DNA from: WRIS01 sp964345475
GTDB lineage: Bacteria > Actinomycetota > Coriobacteriia > Coriobacteriales > Eggerthellaceae
NCBI GenBank assembly: GCA_964345475.1
Contig: CAYFQW010000003.1
Coordinates: forward strand, 62,001 to 126,000
Length of the DNA stretch: 64,000 nt
Direction of reading: 5' to 3'
Shown: piece by piece, positions 15,935 to 22,859 of the stretch
Layout: each line of letters begins with the position of its first letter
Numbering within the stretch: position 1 is the first letter of the stretch
Position numbers and translations under genes: made by a program
The notes under the pieces: model-generated
The model's input: the letters and a program-made list of their open reading frames with translations, nothing else
Told to the model about the DNA's origin: nothing
The model's database searches: none

Positions 15935-18505
15935 ATGAAAGAATACAATCCTCACGAGATTGAACCGCGTTGGCAAAAAATCTGGGAAGAGCAGTCTCTC
16001 TATAAAGTCGAAGAGGATGCATCTAAGCCGAAAAAATATATCCTCGAAATGTTTCCCTATCCCTCAGGAGACATTCATATGGGGCATGTTCGCAACTATA
16101 CAATTGGAGATGTAATTGCGCGCTATTCGAACATGCGCGGATTCGACGTCTTGCACCCCATGGGCTGGGACGCTTTCGGCCTTCCTGCAGAGAACGCAGC
16201 AATAAAAAGCAAAAGCCATCCAGCGACCTGGACGTATTCAAATATTGAAACGCAGAAGGCTTCCTGCAAGCGCATGGGTTTTTCATACGACTGGGATCGC
16301 ACGGTGGTAACCTGCGATCCTGAATATTACCGCTGGGGCCAATGGATATTTTTGAAAATGTGGGAAAAAGATCTGGTGGAGCGTAAATGCTCACCCGTGA
16401 ACTGGTGTCCTTCATGTGAAACGGTGCTAGCTAACGAGCAGGTTATCGGCGATGAATGCTGGCGTTGTCATAGCGTGGTTGAAAAACGTGAGTTCGAGCA
16501 ATGGTATTTTAAGATAACCGAGTATGCACAAGAGCTCCTGGACGACCTTGATACGCTCGATGGGTGGCCCGATCGGGTCAAACAGATGCAAGCTAACTGG
16601 ATAGGACGCTCTGAGGGAGCGAACGTCGAGTTCATCCTCTGTGATAAAGATGGCAAGAAGCCAGACGAGCCCCGCGAGGATGAAAAAATCACGGTATTTA
16701 CTACACGGCCTGACACCTTATTTGGTTGTAGCTTCTTTTTGCTTGCGCCAGAATATCCAGGCCTAGCTGATATGGTGAAAGGCACTCCGCATGAGCAGGA
16801 AGTGCTTGAACTCATTGCGGCAGCTGAAAAGCTTAGTTCTGTCGAGCGTTCCCAAGGCGATTTCGAAAAACATGGAGCATGTACGGGGCGGTATGTAATA
16901 AACCCCATCAATGGAGAAAAAGTTCCCGTATGGGTAGCCGACTATATCGTTGCCGATTATGGAACAGGTGCAGTCATGGCTGTGCCTTGCGGAGATCAGC
17001 GCGATTTCGAATTTGCACAAAAATATAACTTGGATATTATTCCGATAATCCTTCCTGAGGACGACCCTCTTTATCCTGATTTAGCGGGCGTAAAAGAGCG
17101 CGTTAAAACAAGGGTCGATTGGGATCACGCCTTCGAGGCAGAGGGAATCATGGTGCAATCGGGGCCCTACACAGGCATGGTTGGCGGAAAAGACTCGCCT
17201 GCGTCGCAGGCTATCATCGCCGATCTCGAGAGCGCGGGGGCCGGGGAGCCGGCAGTCAACTTCCGCCTGCGCGATTGGTTAATCTCCCGCCAGCGTTATT
17301 GGGGCAATCCGATACCGGTAATCTATTGCGACGACTGCGGCATGGTGCCTGTGCCCTTTGAAGATTTGCCCGTAGTTTTGCCCTTGGACATTGATATAAA
17401 CAAAGGTGAGACTCTTGCCGACCACAAGGAATTTTACGAGTGTACATGTCCGACCTGTGGCAAGCCTGCTCATCGCGAAACAGACACTATGGATACCTTC
17501 ACCTGCTCATCCTGGTATTTTGCACGCTACACCGATCCTCGCAACAGCAAAGAGCCCTTTTCCCCAAGCAAAGGAAAGCGCTGGATGCCGGTCGACCAAT
17601 ATATCGGCGGTATCGAGCATGCTATCCTGCACCTTCTGTATTCACGTTTTTTTGTGAAGGTGCTTCGTGACGAAGGCATGCTTGACTGTGGTGAGCCCTT
17701 TGAAAATCTCTTAACTCAGGGTATGGTCAGGCTTCATGGCGAGACGATGTCGAAATCTAAGGGCAACACGGTGGCGCCTGAAGACATGATTGCCGAATAT
17801 GGTGCAGATGCTATCCGTACCTTCATCCTTTTTATGGCTCCACCGGATAAAGATTTAGAGTGGGAAGAGGATGGCCTCGCAGGGATGTATCGCTTCCTTA
17901 ATCGGGTTTGGCGCCAAGTCCACGACCTCGTAGGCCAAGCAGGAGAAAAGACGCTGTATCAAGAAGGAGCTAGTTCGGAACAGGCAAACCAGGCCTTCAA
18001 ATTCATGCTTCGCGAGCGTCATCGTGTGGTGAGCAAGGTCATCGACGATCTCAACAGAAATAATTTCAATACGGCACTTTCTGCCATGATGGAGCTTTCG
18101 AACGCGATCGGTGATTTCCTGCGAAAAACCTCGTTCGAGGAACGTGCTGAAAATTCCCAATATGGCGATACCGCTCGTGAGGTTGCAGAAGTGCTGGTAA
18201 GTTTACTTGCCCCCATAGCTCCACATTGGGCAGAAGAGCTCTGGCAGTCAGTGCTCGGCCATAGCGAATCGGTACACAAGCAGCCCTGGCCCGAGTTTGA
18301 TGCAGCCTTGGCACAGGCCGATGAAAAAGAGCTGGCAGTACAGCTTAACGGAAAAATAAAAGCACATATTATGGTTGCCTCTGACGAGAGCGAAGCCGAC
18401 ATACAAAATAAGGCCTTAGAAGCACTTGCGGCAGCAATCGAGGGGAAGACGATAATAAAAACCATTGTGGTTCCTGAGAGGCTCGTTAATATTGTCGTGA
18501 GATAG
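15935..18505 (+). CDS. leuS: Leucyl-tRNA synthetase
   Basis: An 856-aa class I synthetase charging tRNA-Leu. The HIGH-type signature is in PYPSGDIHMGHVRNYT, the KMSKS signature is METMSKSKGNTVAP-like (GETMSKSKGN), and the CP1 editing domain contains TVFTTRPDTLFGCSF and the T-rich pocket. Zinc-binding Cys pairs occur in NWCPSCETVLANEQV/CWRCHSVV. Length is normal. It starts at ATG 15935 behind a purine-rich AAAGAGAC site, 49 bp after guaB. Confidence 0.96.
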   Translation: MKEYNPHEIEPRWQKIWEEQSLYKVEEDASKPKKYILEMFPYPSGDIHMGHVRNYTIGDVIARYSNMRGFDVLHPMGWDAFGLPAENAAIKSKSHPATWTYSNIETQKASCKRMGFSYDWDRTVVTCDPEYYRWGQWIFLKMWEKDLVERKCSPVNWCPSCETVLANEQVIGDECWRCHSVVEKREFEQWYFKITEYAQELLDDLDTLDGWPDRVKQMQANWIGRSEGANVEFILCDKDGKKPDEPREDEKITVFTTRPDTLFGCSFFLLAPEYPGLADMVKGTPHEQEVLELIAAAEKLSSVERSQGDFEKHGACTGRYVINPINGEKVPVWVADYIVADYGTGAVMAVPCGDQRDFEFAQKYNLDIIPIILPEDDPLYPDLAGVKERVKTRVDWDHAFEAEGIMVQSGPYTGMVGGKDSPASQAIIADLESAGAGEPAVNFRLRDWLISRQRYWGNPIPVIYCDDCGMVPVPFEDLPVVLPLDIDINKGETLADHKEFYECTCPTCGKPAHRETDTMDTFTCSSWYFARYTDPRNSKEPFSPSKGKRWMPVDQYIGGIEHAILHLLYSRFFVKVLRDEGMLDCGEPFENLLTQGMVRLHGETMSKSKGNTVAPEDMIAEYGADAIRTFILFMAPPDKDLEWEEDGLAGMYRFLNRVWRQVHDLVGQAGEKTLYQEGASSEQANQAFKFMLRERHRVVSKVIDDLNRNNFNTALSAMMELSNAIGDFLRKTSFEERAENSQYGDTAREVAEVLVSLLAPIAPHWAEELWQSVLGHSESVHKQPWPEFDAALAQADEKELAVQLNGKIKAHIMVASDESEADIQNKALEALAAAIEGKTIIKTIVVPERLVNIVVR

Positions 18506-18583
18506 ATGCAGGGTTTTTCTCGATTGTCTCTTATTTTTTAGGGATTTCTGTGAGGATGGTCGACCCCTGTTAGTATTGGCTGC

Positions 18584-19270
18584 ATGAATAGAAAGAAAAA
18601 GAGAGGGTTTTTTATCACCCTTGGAAGGGCTATCATAGCGCTTCTGTGCTTCTTGGTGCTTGTGGTGGGAGCAACGAACTTCTATGTCCTTACAGCAGGC
18701 GGAGAAAATATAGTCGAACCCGAGGAGGCAGGCATGCAGAAGGCTGACTGCATCCTCGTGCTTGGTGCTTCAGTGTTACCCGACGGCAGTCCTTCTACCA
18801 TCTTGCAGGAACGCCTTGACTGCGCCATTGAGCTTTATTTTGCTGGTGCGGCACCGAAAATTATCATGAGTGGCGACCATGGCGAAGCAAACTACAACGA
18901 AGTCGAGAATATGAAAGCTTACGCGGTTTCCCAGGGGGTACCGAGCGAGGATATCTTCTGCGACCATGCCGGATTTTCCACCTATGAAAGTATGTATCGC
19001 GCCCAAAGCATCTTCGGAGTTGAAAGCATGATAGTCGTTACTCAGCGATACCACTTGTACCGGGCGGTATACACCGCAAACGGGCTCGGCATTGACGCAG
19101 TGGGAGTGGCAAGCGATAAGCACAGATTCGAACAGCAGTGGTATTTTAGTCTGAGAGAGATACCAGCCCGTACGAAAGACTTCCTCCAGGTCTTACTTGA
19201 AATTCCCCCTTCCTTCGACGGAGAGTATATAAACCTCGATCAGTCAGGCGATGTAACAGAGTCGTTGTAA
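18584..19270 (+). CDS. SanA/YdcF-type DUF218 membrane protein
   Basis: A 228-aa protein with a basic N-terminus, one membrane helix (about residues 12-32) and an external DUF218 domain. Motifs: ADCILVLGASVLPDGSPS, LYFAGAAPKIIMSGDHGE and ESMIVVTQRYHLYRAVY, as in SanA/YdcF proteins linked to cell-envelope integrity. The ATG at 18584 has no convincing Shine-Dalgarno; TAGTAT ends about eight bases before it, so the mRNA may be leaderless. The 3' end is part of a 65-bp direct duplication extending past the stop. Confidence 0.85.
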   Translation: MNRKKKRGFFITLGRAIIALLCFLVLVVGATNFYVLTAGGENIVEPEEAGMQKADCILVLGASVLPDGSPSTILQERLDCAIELYFAGAAPKIIMSGDHGEANYNEVENMKAYAVSQGVPSEDIFCDHAGFSTYESMYRAQSIFGVESMIVVTQRYHLYRAVYTANGLGIDAVGVASDKHRFEQQWYFSLREIPARTKDFLQVLLEIPPSFDGEYINLDQSGDVTESL

Positions 19271-19338
19271 TGCGGTATACTCCCACCCGCTGCGCTGCCT
19301 GCCGGTCTCCGGGCTCCGTAACAGAGTCGTTGTAATGC
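19253..19338 (+). repeat. 65-bp direct duplication spanning a stop codon
   Basis: A 21-bp block (GTAACAGAGTCGTTGTAATG plus C) occurs at 19253-19273, covering the last codons and TAA of the DUF218 gene, and again exactly at 19318-19338. The following 15 bases are similar as well (GGTATACTCCCACCC against CGCATACCCAACCCA). This is a partly decayed tandem duplication. Confidence 0.8.
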
Positions 19339-19449
19339 CGCATACCCAACCCATCCACCCCCATTCAAGATGTAAAATGCAGGCGAGCATACTAACATAT
19401 CACCCGGCTCCCGGGTTTCTTCTTAACACCCTTTTTGCTTGATAAAGCA

Positions 19450-19478
19450 TTGATTTACTAGGTCGGAGAGGCTATATT
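19450..19478 (+). promoter_or_regulatory. Promoter of nrfA
   Basis: TTGATT at 19450-19455 and TATATT at 19473-19478 are 17 bp apart, 30 bp upstream of the nrfA ATG. I see no FNR- or NarL-type operator that I can defend. Confidence 0.65.
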
Positions 19479-19507
19479 AGGACGAGGGAAATTTGGAAGG
19501 GAAGAGT

Positions 19508-20785
19508 ATGAAGAAAATTTCAGTTAGTAAGAAGAGTCGCATTGCAATCGTAGTTTTGTGCGTCTTTACCCTTGTTGCCGCCCTTGCGGCATGTACGCCA
19601 GCCAAACAAGAAAACGAAGGGTATAGACCGAACACCCCCGTTGTGAAAAAAGGTAGCGCATCCGAAGAGCCCGATGCGTATGGCGTAATCGCATCCGATG
19701 CATGGGCAGAGGCATACCCTGACGTCTATGCAAGCTTTGAGAAAAATGCGGAAAATGCACCAGGCGCGGATAAGCATGATTACCTTGAGTACTATCCCGC
19801 AATCAATACCCTGTATGCGGGTTATGGCTTTTCAAAAGGGTATGACGAGCCAGCAAGTCATTGGTATGCGCTTGAAAGCATCTTGGCCACACCTCGAATA
19901 AGCGATGCAACGTTAGCAAATTGCATAACCTGTAAGAGCCCTCAGTTCACGGCTTTAGTTAACGAAAACGGCGAATCGGAGTATTCGAAGCCCTTCATGG
20001 ACACTATAGCCGATATCGATGAGCCCATAGGCTGTTATAACTGCCACGAGAATGAGCCTCCGAACCTCATAGTGGGCAACCAGTTTTTCCTGACGGCTCT
20101 CGGTGACGATGTGTCTGAAGTCCCTGTACAGGCTCAGGTTTGTGGCCAATGCCATAACGAGTACCATTTCAATACTGAAACAAAGGCGACTACGCTTCCG
20201 TACGATGGCCTTGCGTCAATGAACCCCGATGACGCCTTGGCATTTTACGATTCGATTGACTTTGTTGACTGGGTGTATCCAGGAACGGGAACCCCCATGC
20301 TTAAGGCCCAGCATCCTGAATTCGAGACCTTCTACGGAGGAGACGATCCTTCCCACATGGCCCTGATCGGTTACTCTTGTGCCGATTGCCACATGGGCGT
20401 CAAGACATCTGAGGGTGGCGATCCCTATACGTCACACTATTGGATTAGCCCCCTGGAAAATGAAGAGCTTCTCAACAATGACTGTAACTTCTGCCACGAA
20501 GATTTAGTCAAGCAGGTTGGCGAGTGGCAAGACAGGTCAGAGTCGCGCGTTCAGTCGATAAGCCTGAAGCTTGAAGATATGGTTCAGCAGATGGTTGCTC
20601 AGGTCGAGAGTGGCGAGCTTGAGGGTGATGAACTGGCCGAGCTGCAAAAGCTCCACCGCAGTGCTCAATGGTACTGGGATTATGTGATGGTAGAAAACAG
20701 TGAGGGCGCTCACAACCCCTCATTTTCGGATAGATATTTGGACAAGGCAGAAGATTTGGTTGACCAGGCTTTAGCACTTCTGTAA
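19508..20785 (+). CDS. nrfA: Ammonia-forming pentahaem cytochrome c nitrite reductase
   Basis: A 425-aa NrfA that reduces nitrite to ammonium with six electrons. It shows all five haem sites in the diagnostic order: C139-ITCK, the Lys-ligated catalytic haem, then CYNCH (176-180), CGQCH (212-216), CADCH (291-295) and CNFCH (326-330). The N-terminus is a lipoprotein signal with lipobox ALAAC (Cys29), so the enzyme is tethered outside the membrane, as expected in a monoderm. ATG 19508 is chosen, with GGAAGGGAAG upstream; an in-frame TTG at 19493 is less likely. It has its own promoter and terminator. Confidence 0.95.
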   Translation: MKKISVSKKSRIAIVVLCVFTLVAALAACTPAKQENEGYRPNTPVVKKGSASEEPDAYGVIASDAWAEAYPDVYASFEKNAENAPGADKHDYLEYYPAINTLYAGYGFSKGYDEPASHWYALESILATPRISDATLANCITCKSPQFTALVNENGESEYSKPFMDTIADIDEPIGCYNCHENEPPNLIVGNQFFLTALGDDVSEVPVQAQVCGQCHNEYHFNTETKATTLPYDGLASMNPDDALAFYDSIDFVDWVYPGTGTPMLKAQHPEFETFYGGDDPSHMALIGYSCADCHMGVKTSEGGDPYTSHYWISPLENEELLNNDCNFCHEDLVKQVGEWQDRSESRVQSISLKLEDMVQQMVAQVESGELEGDELAELQKLHRSAQWYWDYVMVENSEGAHNPSFSDRYLDKAEDLVDQALALL

Positions 20786-20807
20786 GAATAAAAAACCATG
20801 CTTGCTA

Positions 20808-20843
20808 GACCCTCCTTGAGTTCAGCCCAGGGAGGGTCTTTTT
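20808..20843 (+). terminator. Strong terminator after nrfA
   Basis: GACCCTCC (20808-20815) and GGAGGGTC (20831-20838) form an 8-bp stem followed by TTTTT. It ends four bases before the 5' end of the group II intron relic. Confidence 0.85.
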
Positions 20844-20846
20844 GCA

Positions 20847-20985
20847 GTGCGCCAGGAATGCGCACGTTCTAACGGGTGAAAGTCCCGAGTGCGCCCTAAT
20901 AGCGGGAAACCTGAGAGAGGCGCTAGAGGAAATACTGGAAGACCGCTTCTCAATCCAACAGTGTAAGCAGGCAGTATCTTGAAGA
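20847..20985 (+). mobile_element. 5' remnant of a group IIC intron
   Basis: The sequence opens with GTGCGCC, continues with the group II domain I hallmark GGGTGAAAGTCCC (20873-20885), and then reads GCGGGAAACC, GAGAGAGGCGCTAGAGGAAA and CTGGAAGACC, a run typical of bacterial class C introns. Class C introns are known to insert just 3' of Rho-independent terminators, and this 5' boundary lies four bases after the nrfA terminator T-run. No reverse transcriptase ORF, domain V or domain VI follows before the next gene, so the copy is truncated. The 3' limit is approximate. Confidence 0.7.
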
Positions 20986-21106
20986 AATTATGGGCAAAAA
21001 CCCTTCCTTTTTGAATAAAAGAAGAAAAAATGTTTTTACTGTAATCGCCTGACTTAGGTAGTTCAAACGACAGGTTTCATCGCTATTATAAGTCCGTAAT
21101 AGATTT

Positions 21107-21119
21107 GCTATCTGATAGC
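21107..21119. promoter_or_regulatory. 13-bp palindrome upstream of the NrfH-like gene
   Basis: GCTATC-T-GATAGC is a perfect dyad about 60 bp before the cytochrome ATG. A second partial match (CGCTAT near 21081) lies about 30 bp upstream. It could be an operator or an mRNA hairpin; no regulator is identifiable. Confidence 0.4.
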
Positions 21120-21178
21120 GATATACGCACAAACTGGATGCAAATTTGTAGAAACAACCTATTTAGAAAGGGGGTAGC

Positions 21179-21877
21179 ATGAGCGAAGAAACCAAAACGG
21201 AAGCTATCACTGAAGAAGAAAATGCTGAGGTGGCCAACGACGAGACTCCGCAAGCAGCTTCTCCAAAAAAGAAAAAGAAGTGGCCTATAGTTACGGGTAT
21301 TCTTGCCGTTGTTCTTGTTGCAGCTGGTGCTGGCTTCTGGGTTTGGCATGAGCAGCCAAGCTTCTGTAACGCCATCTGCCACACACCGATGGACGAGTAT
21401 GTAGTGCAGTATGATCAGGAATATGGTGTAGCTGGCTTCGACAAATGGGGCAATGAAGTTGAGAATACATCTTCTATGCTCGCTGTTTCGCACAAGGAAG
21501 AAAATGGTGACACGTGCCTTTCCTGTCATGTCCCAACGATTGGCGAGCAGGTTTCTGAAGGGCTGCATTGGATTACGGGGAATTATATTTATCCCCTCGA
21601 GGAACGTAACTCCGAAAACCTTACGGAGGCTCGTGGAATCCCTCGTGATGAGTTCTGCTTAAACGAAGCATGTCATAATTACGATCGTGCAACCTTGAAA
21701 ATTGCTACAGATGAGATGTTTGACAGGAATCCGCACACTCCGCAACATGGCGAGCTGCAGTGCACGGATTGTCACAAAGCCCATCGTGCATCAGTAAACA
21801 CCTGTACGGGATGTCATACCGATGCACCTGTTCCTGAGGGATGGCTGACCGTCGATCAAGAACGTGCGCTTTCGTAA
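21179..21877 (+). CDS. NapC/NrfH-like membrane-anchored multihaem cytochrome c
   Basis: A 232-aa protein with an acidic 28-residue N-terminus, a Lys stretch, one membrane helix (about 35-56) and an external haem domain. Haem-type motifs in order: CNAICH (63-68, CX3CH) followed by TPM like the first haem of NrfH, CLSCH, CLNEACH (CX4CH), CTDCH and CTGCH. That makes three canonical and two widened motifs, five possible haems. NrfH/NapC proteins oxidise menaquinol and feed partners such as NrfA, upstream here. It starts at ATG 21179 after AAAGGGGG. Eggerthellaceae use many relatives with varied reductases, so NrfA as partner is inferred. Confidence 0.85.
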   Translation: MSEETKTEAITEEENAEVANDETPQAASPKKKKKWPIVTGILAVVLVAAGAGFWVWHEQPSFCNAICHTPMDEYVVQYDQEYGVAGFDKWGNEVENTSSMLAVSHKEENGDTCLSCHVPTIGEQVSEGLHWITGNYIYPLEERNSENLTEARGIPRDEFCLNEACHNYDRATLKIATDEMFDRNPHTPQHGELQCTDCHKAHRASVNTCTGCHTDAPVPEGWLTVDQERALS

Positions 21878-21941
21878 AACACTTGAATGAAGGTACGTAT
21901 AAGCACGAGTTTGCGACAGCAGGATACGTACGATAGAAAGA

Positions 21942-21968
21942 GGGAGTCCGCTTAGGTGGGCTCCTTTT
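21942..21968 (+). terminator. Terminator after the NrfH-like gene
   Basis: GGAGTCC (21943-21949) and GGGCTCC (21958-21964) pair (one G-T) and are followed by TTTT. It closes the cytochrome transcription unit. Confidence 0.7.
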
Positions 21969-22001
21969 CTCATCGAGTCCAAGTTTTGGAAGGGGCTGCA
22001 A

Positions 22002-22041
22002 GGGAGAAATCCATCTGAGCGTGCTCATATGGATTTCTCCC
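22002..22041. repeat. Perfect 13-bp inverted repeat before ccmE
   Basis: GGGAGAAATCCAT (22002-22014) and ATGGATTTCTCCC (22029-22041) pair exactly, and GAGC/GCTC inside the loop extends the stem. There is no T-run on either side, so it is not a standard terminator. It lies between the cytochrome terminator and the ccm operon. Confidence 0.7.
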
Positions 22042-22190
22042 CTCAACACATATACGCGTTGGGGCATCAAAAAATGATGCAAGCCTAGACTCTATGGTAG
22101 TTTTGAGGCTTACTCTGGATTACTCATGCCCATTCAATTACGGGGATAAAAGTGGTCTACAATGGTTGAGTTTTGGTAAGGAGGCATCAG

Positions 22191-22856
22191 ATGAACACTA
22201 AAACAAAAAGACGACTCGTAGTGGTCTCAGGCATTATCATTCTTCTGTTAATCGTCACCCTGGCTTTGGTAGGAGGAAACAGCTCCGCAAAGGCTTTGTC
22301 TATTGCTGAAGTGCTCGACGGTGATTACCAAGATCAAAAGATTCAAGTATCAGGAAACGTGGTGGATAACTCCTTCGAAACTAATGAGGGCGTTTTGACT
22401 TTTGCTATCTATGACCCCGAAGGCGATCCATCTAAACAGCTTAAAGTAAGCTATGAGGGAGGAGTGTCCTCGTCTTTCGGCAACGATGTTGTTGCGATAT
22501 GCACCGGTAAAATAGGCGAAGATCAGATCTTGTATATTAGCGAGCTTGTTACTAAGTGCCCCTCGAAATACGAAAATGCCACCGATGCATTAGGGGTCGA
22601 ACAGCTTTTGTCTTATGGTGACGAAGTAATCGACAAGCCGGTGAAGGTATTTGGCCTTGTAGCTGAAGGTAGCCTGAAGGCGGCAGGGCAGGGTGACCGC
22701 TTTATCCTTATAGATGAACAGTCTTCCGATGAGCTTCCCGTGGAGTTTGACGGAGCGCTTCCCGATGACGTAACGGAGGGGAGCAGAGTGGTCCTCACGG
22801 GATCCTTAACAAGCCAATTGAAGTTTGCTGCAACAGATGTCGCTTTGGAAGGTTAA
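22191..22856 (+). CDS. ccmE: Cytochrome c maturation haem chaperone CcmE, Cys-type, with second OB domain
   Basis: A 221-aa protein with one N-terminal membrane helix (about 8-27) and an external OB-fold domain. The haem-carrying motif is C123-P-S-K-Y127: Cys replaces the usual His of HxxxY, the variant known from Desulfovibrio-type CcmE. Classical CcmE is about 150 aa; here about 90 further residues (KPVKVFGLVAEGSL, GSRVVLTGSLTSQLK) look like a second OB-type domain. It starts at ATG 22191 with AAGGAGG six bases upstream. The ccmF ATG follows after three bases. CcmE carries haem from CcmC to CcmF. Confidence 0.85.
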   Translation: MNTKTKRRLVVVSGIIILLLIVTLALVGGNSSAKALSIAEVLDGDYQDQKIQVSGNVVDNSFETNEGVLTFAIYDPEGDPSKQLKVSYEGGVSSSFGNDVVAICTGKIGEDQILYISELVTKCPSKYENATDALGVEQLLSYGDEVIDKPVKVFGLVAEGSLKAAGQGDRFILIDEQSSDELPVEFDGALPDDVTEGSRVVLTGSLTSQLKFAATDVALEG

Positions 22857-22859
22857 TAT

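Noticed and set aside
21086..21568. Minus-strand frame over the start of the NrfH-like gene
   Set aside because: Antisense to a convincing multihaem cytochrome; no similarity to known proteins.
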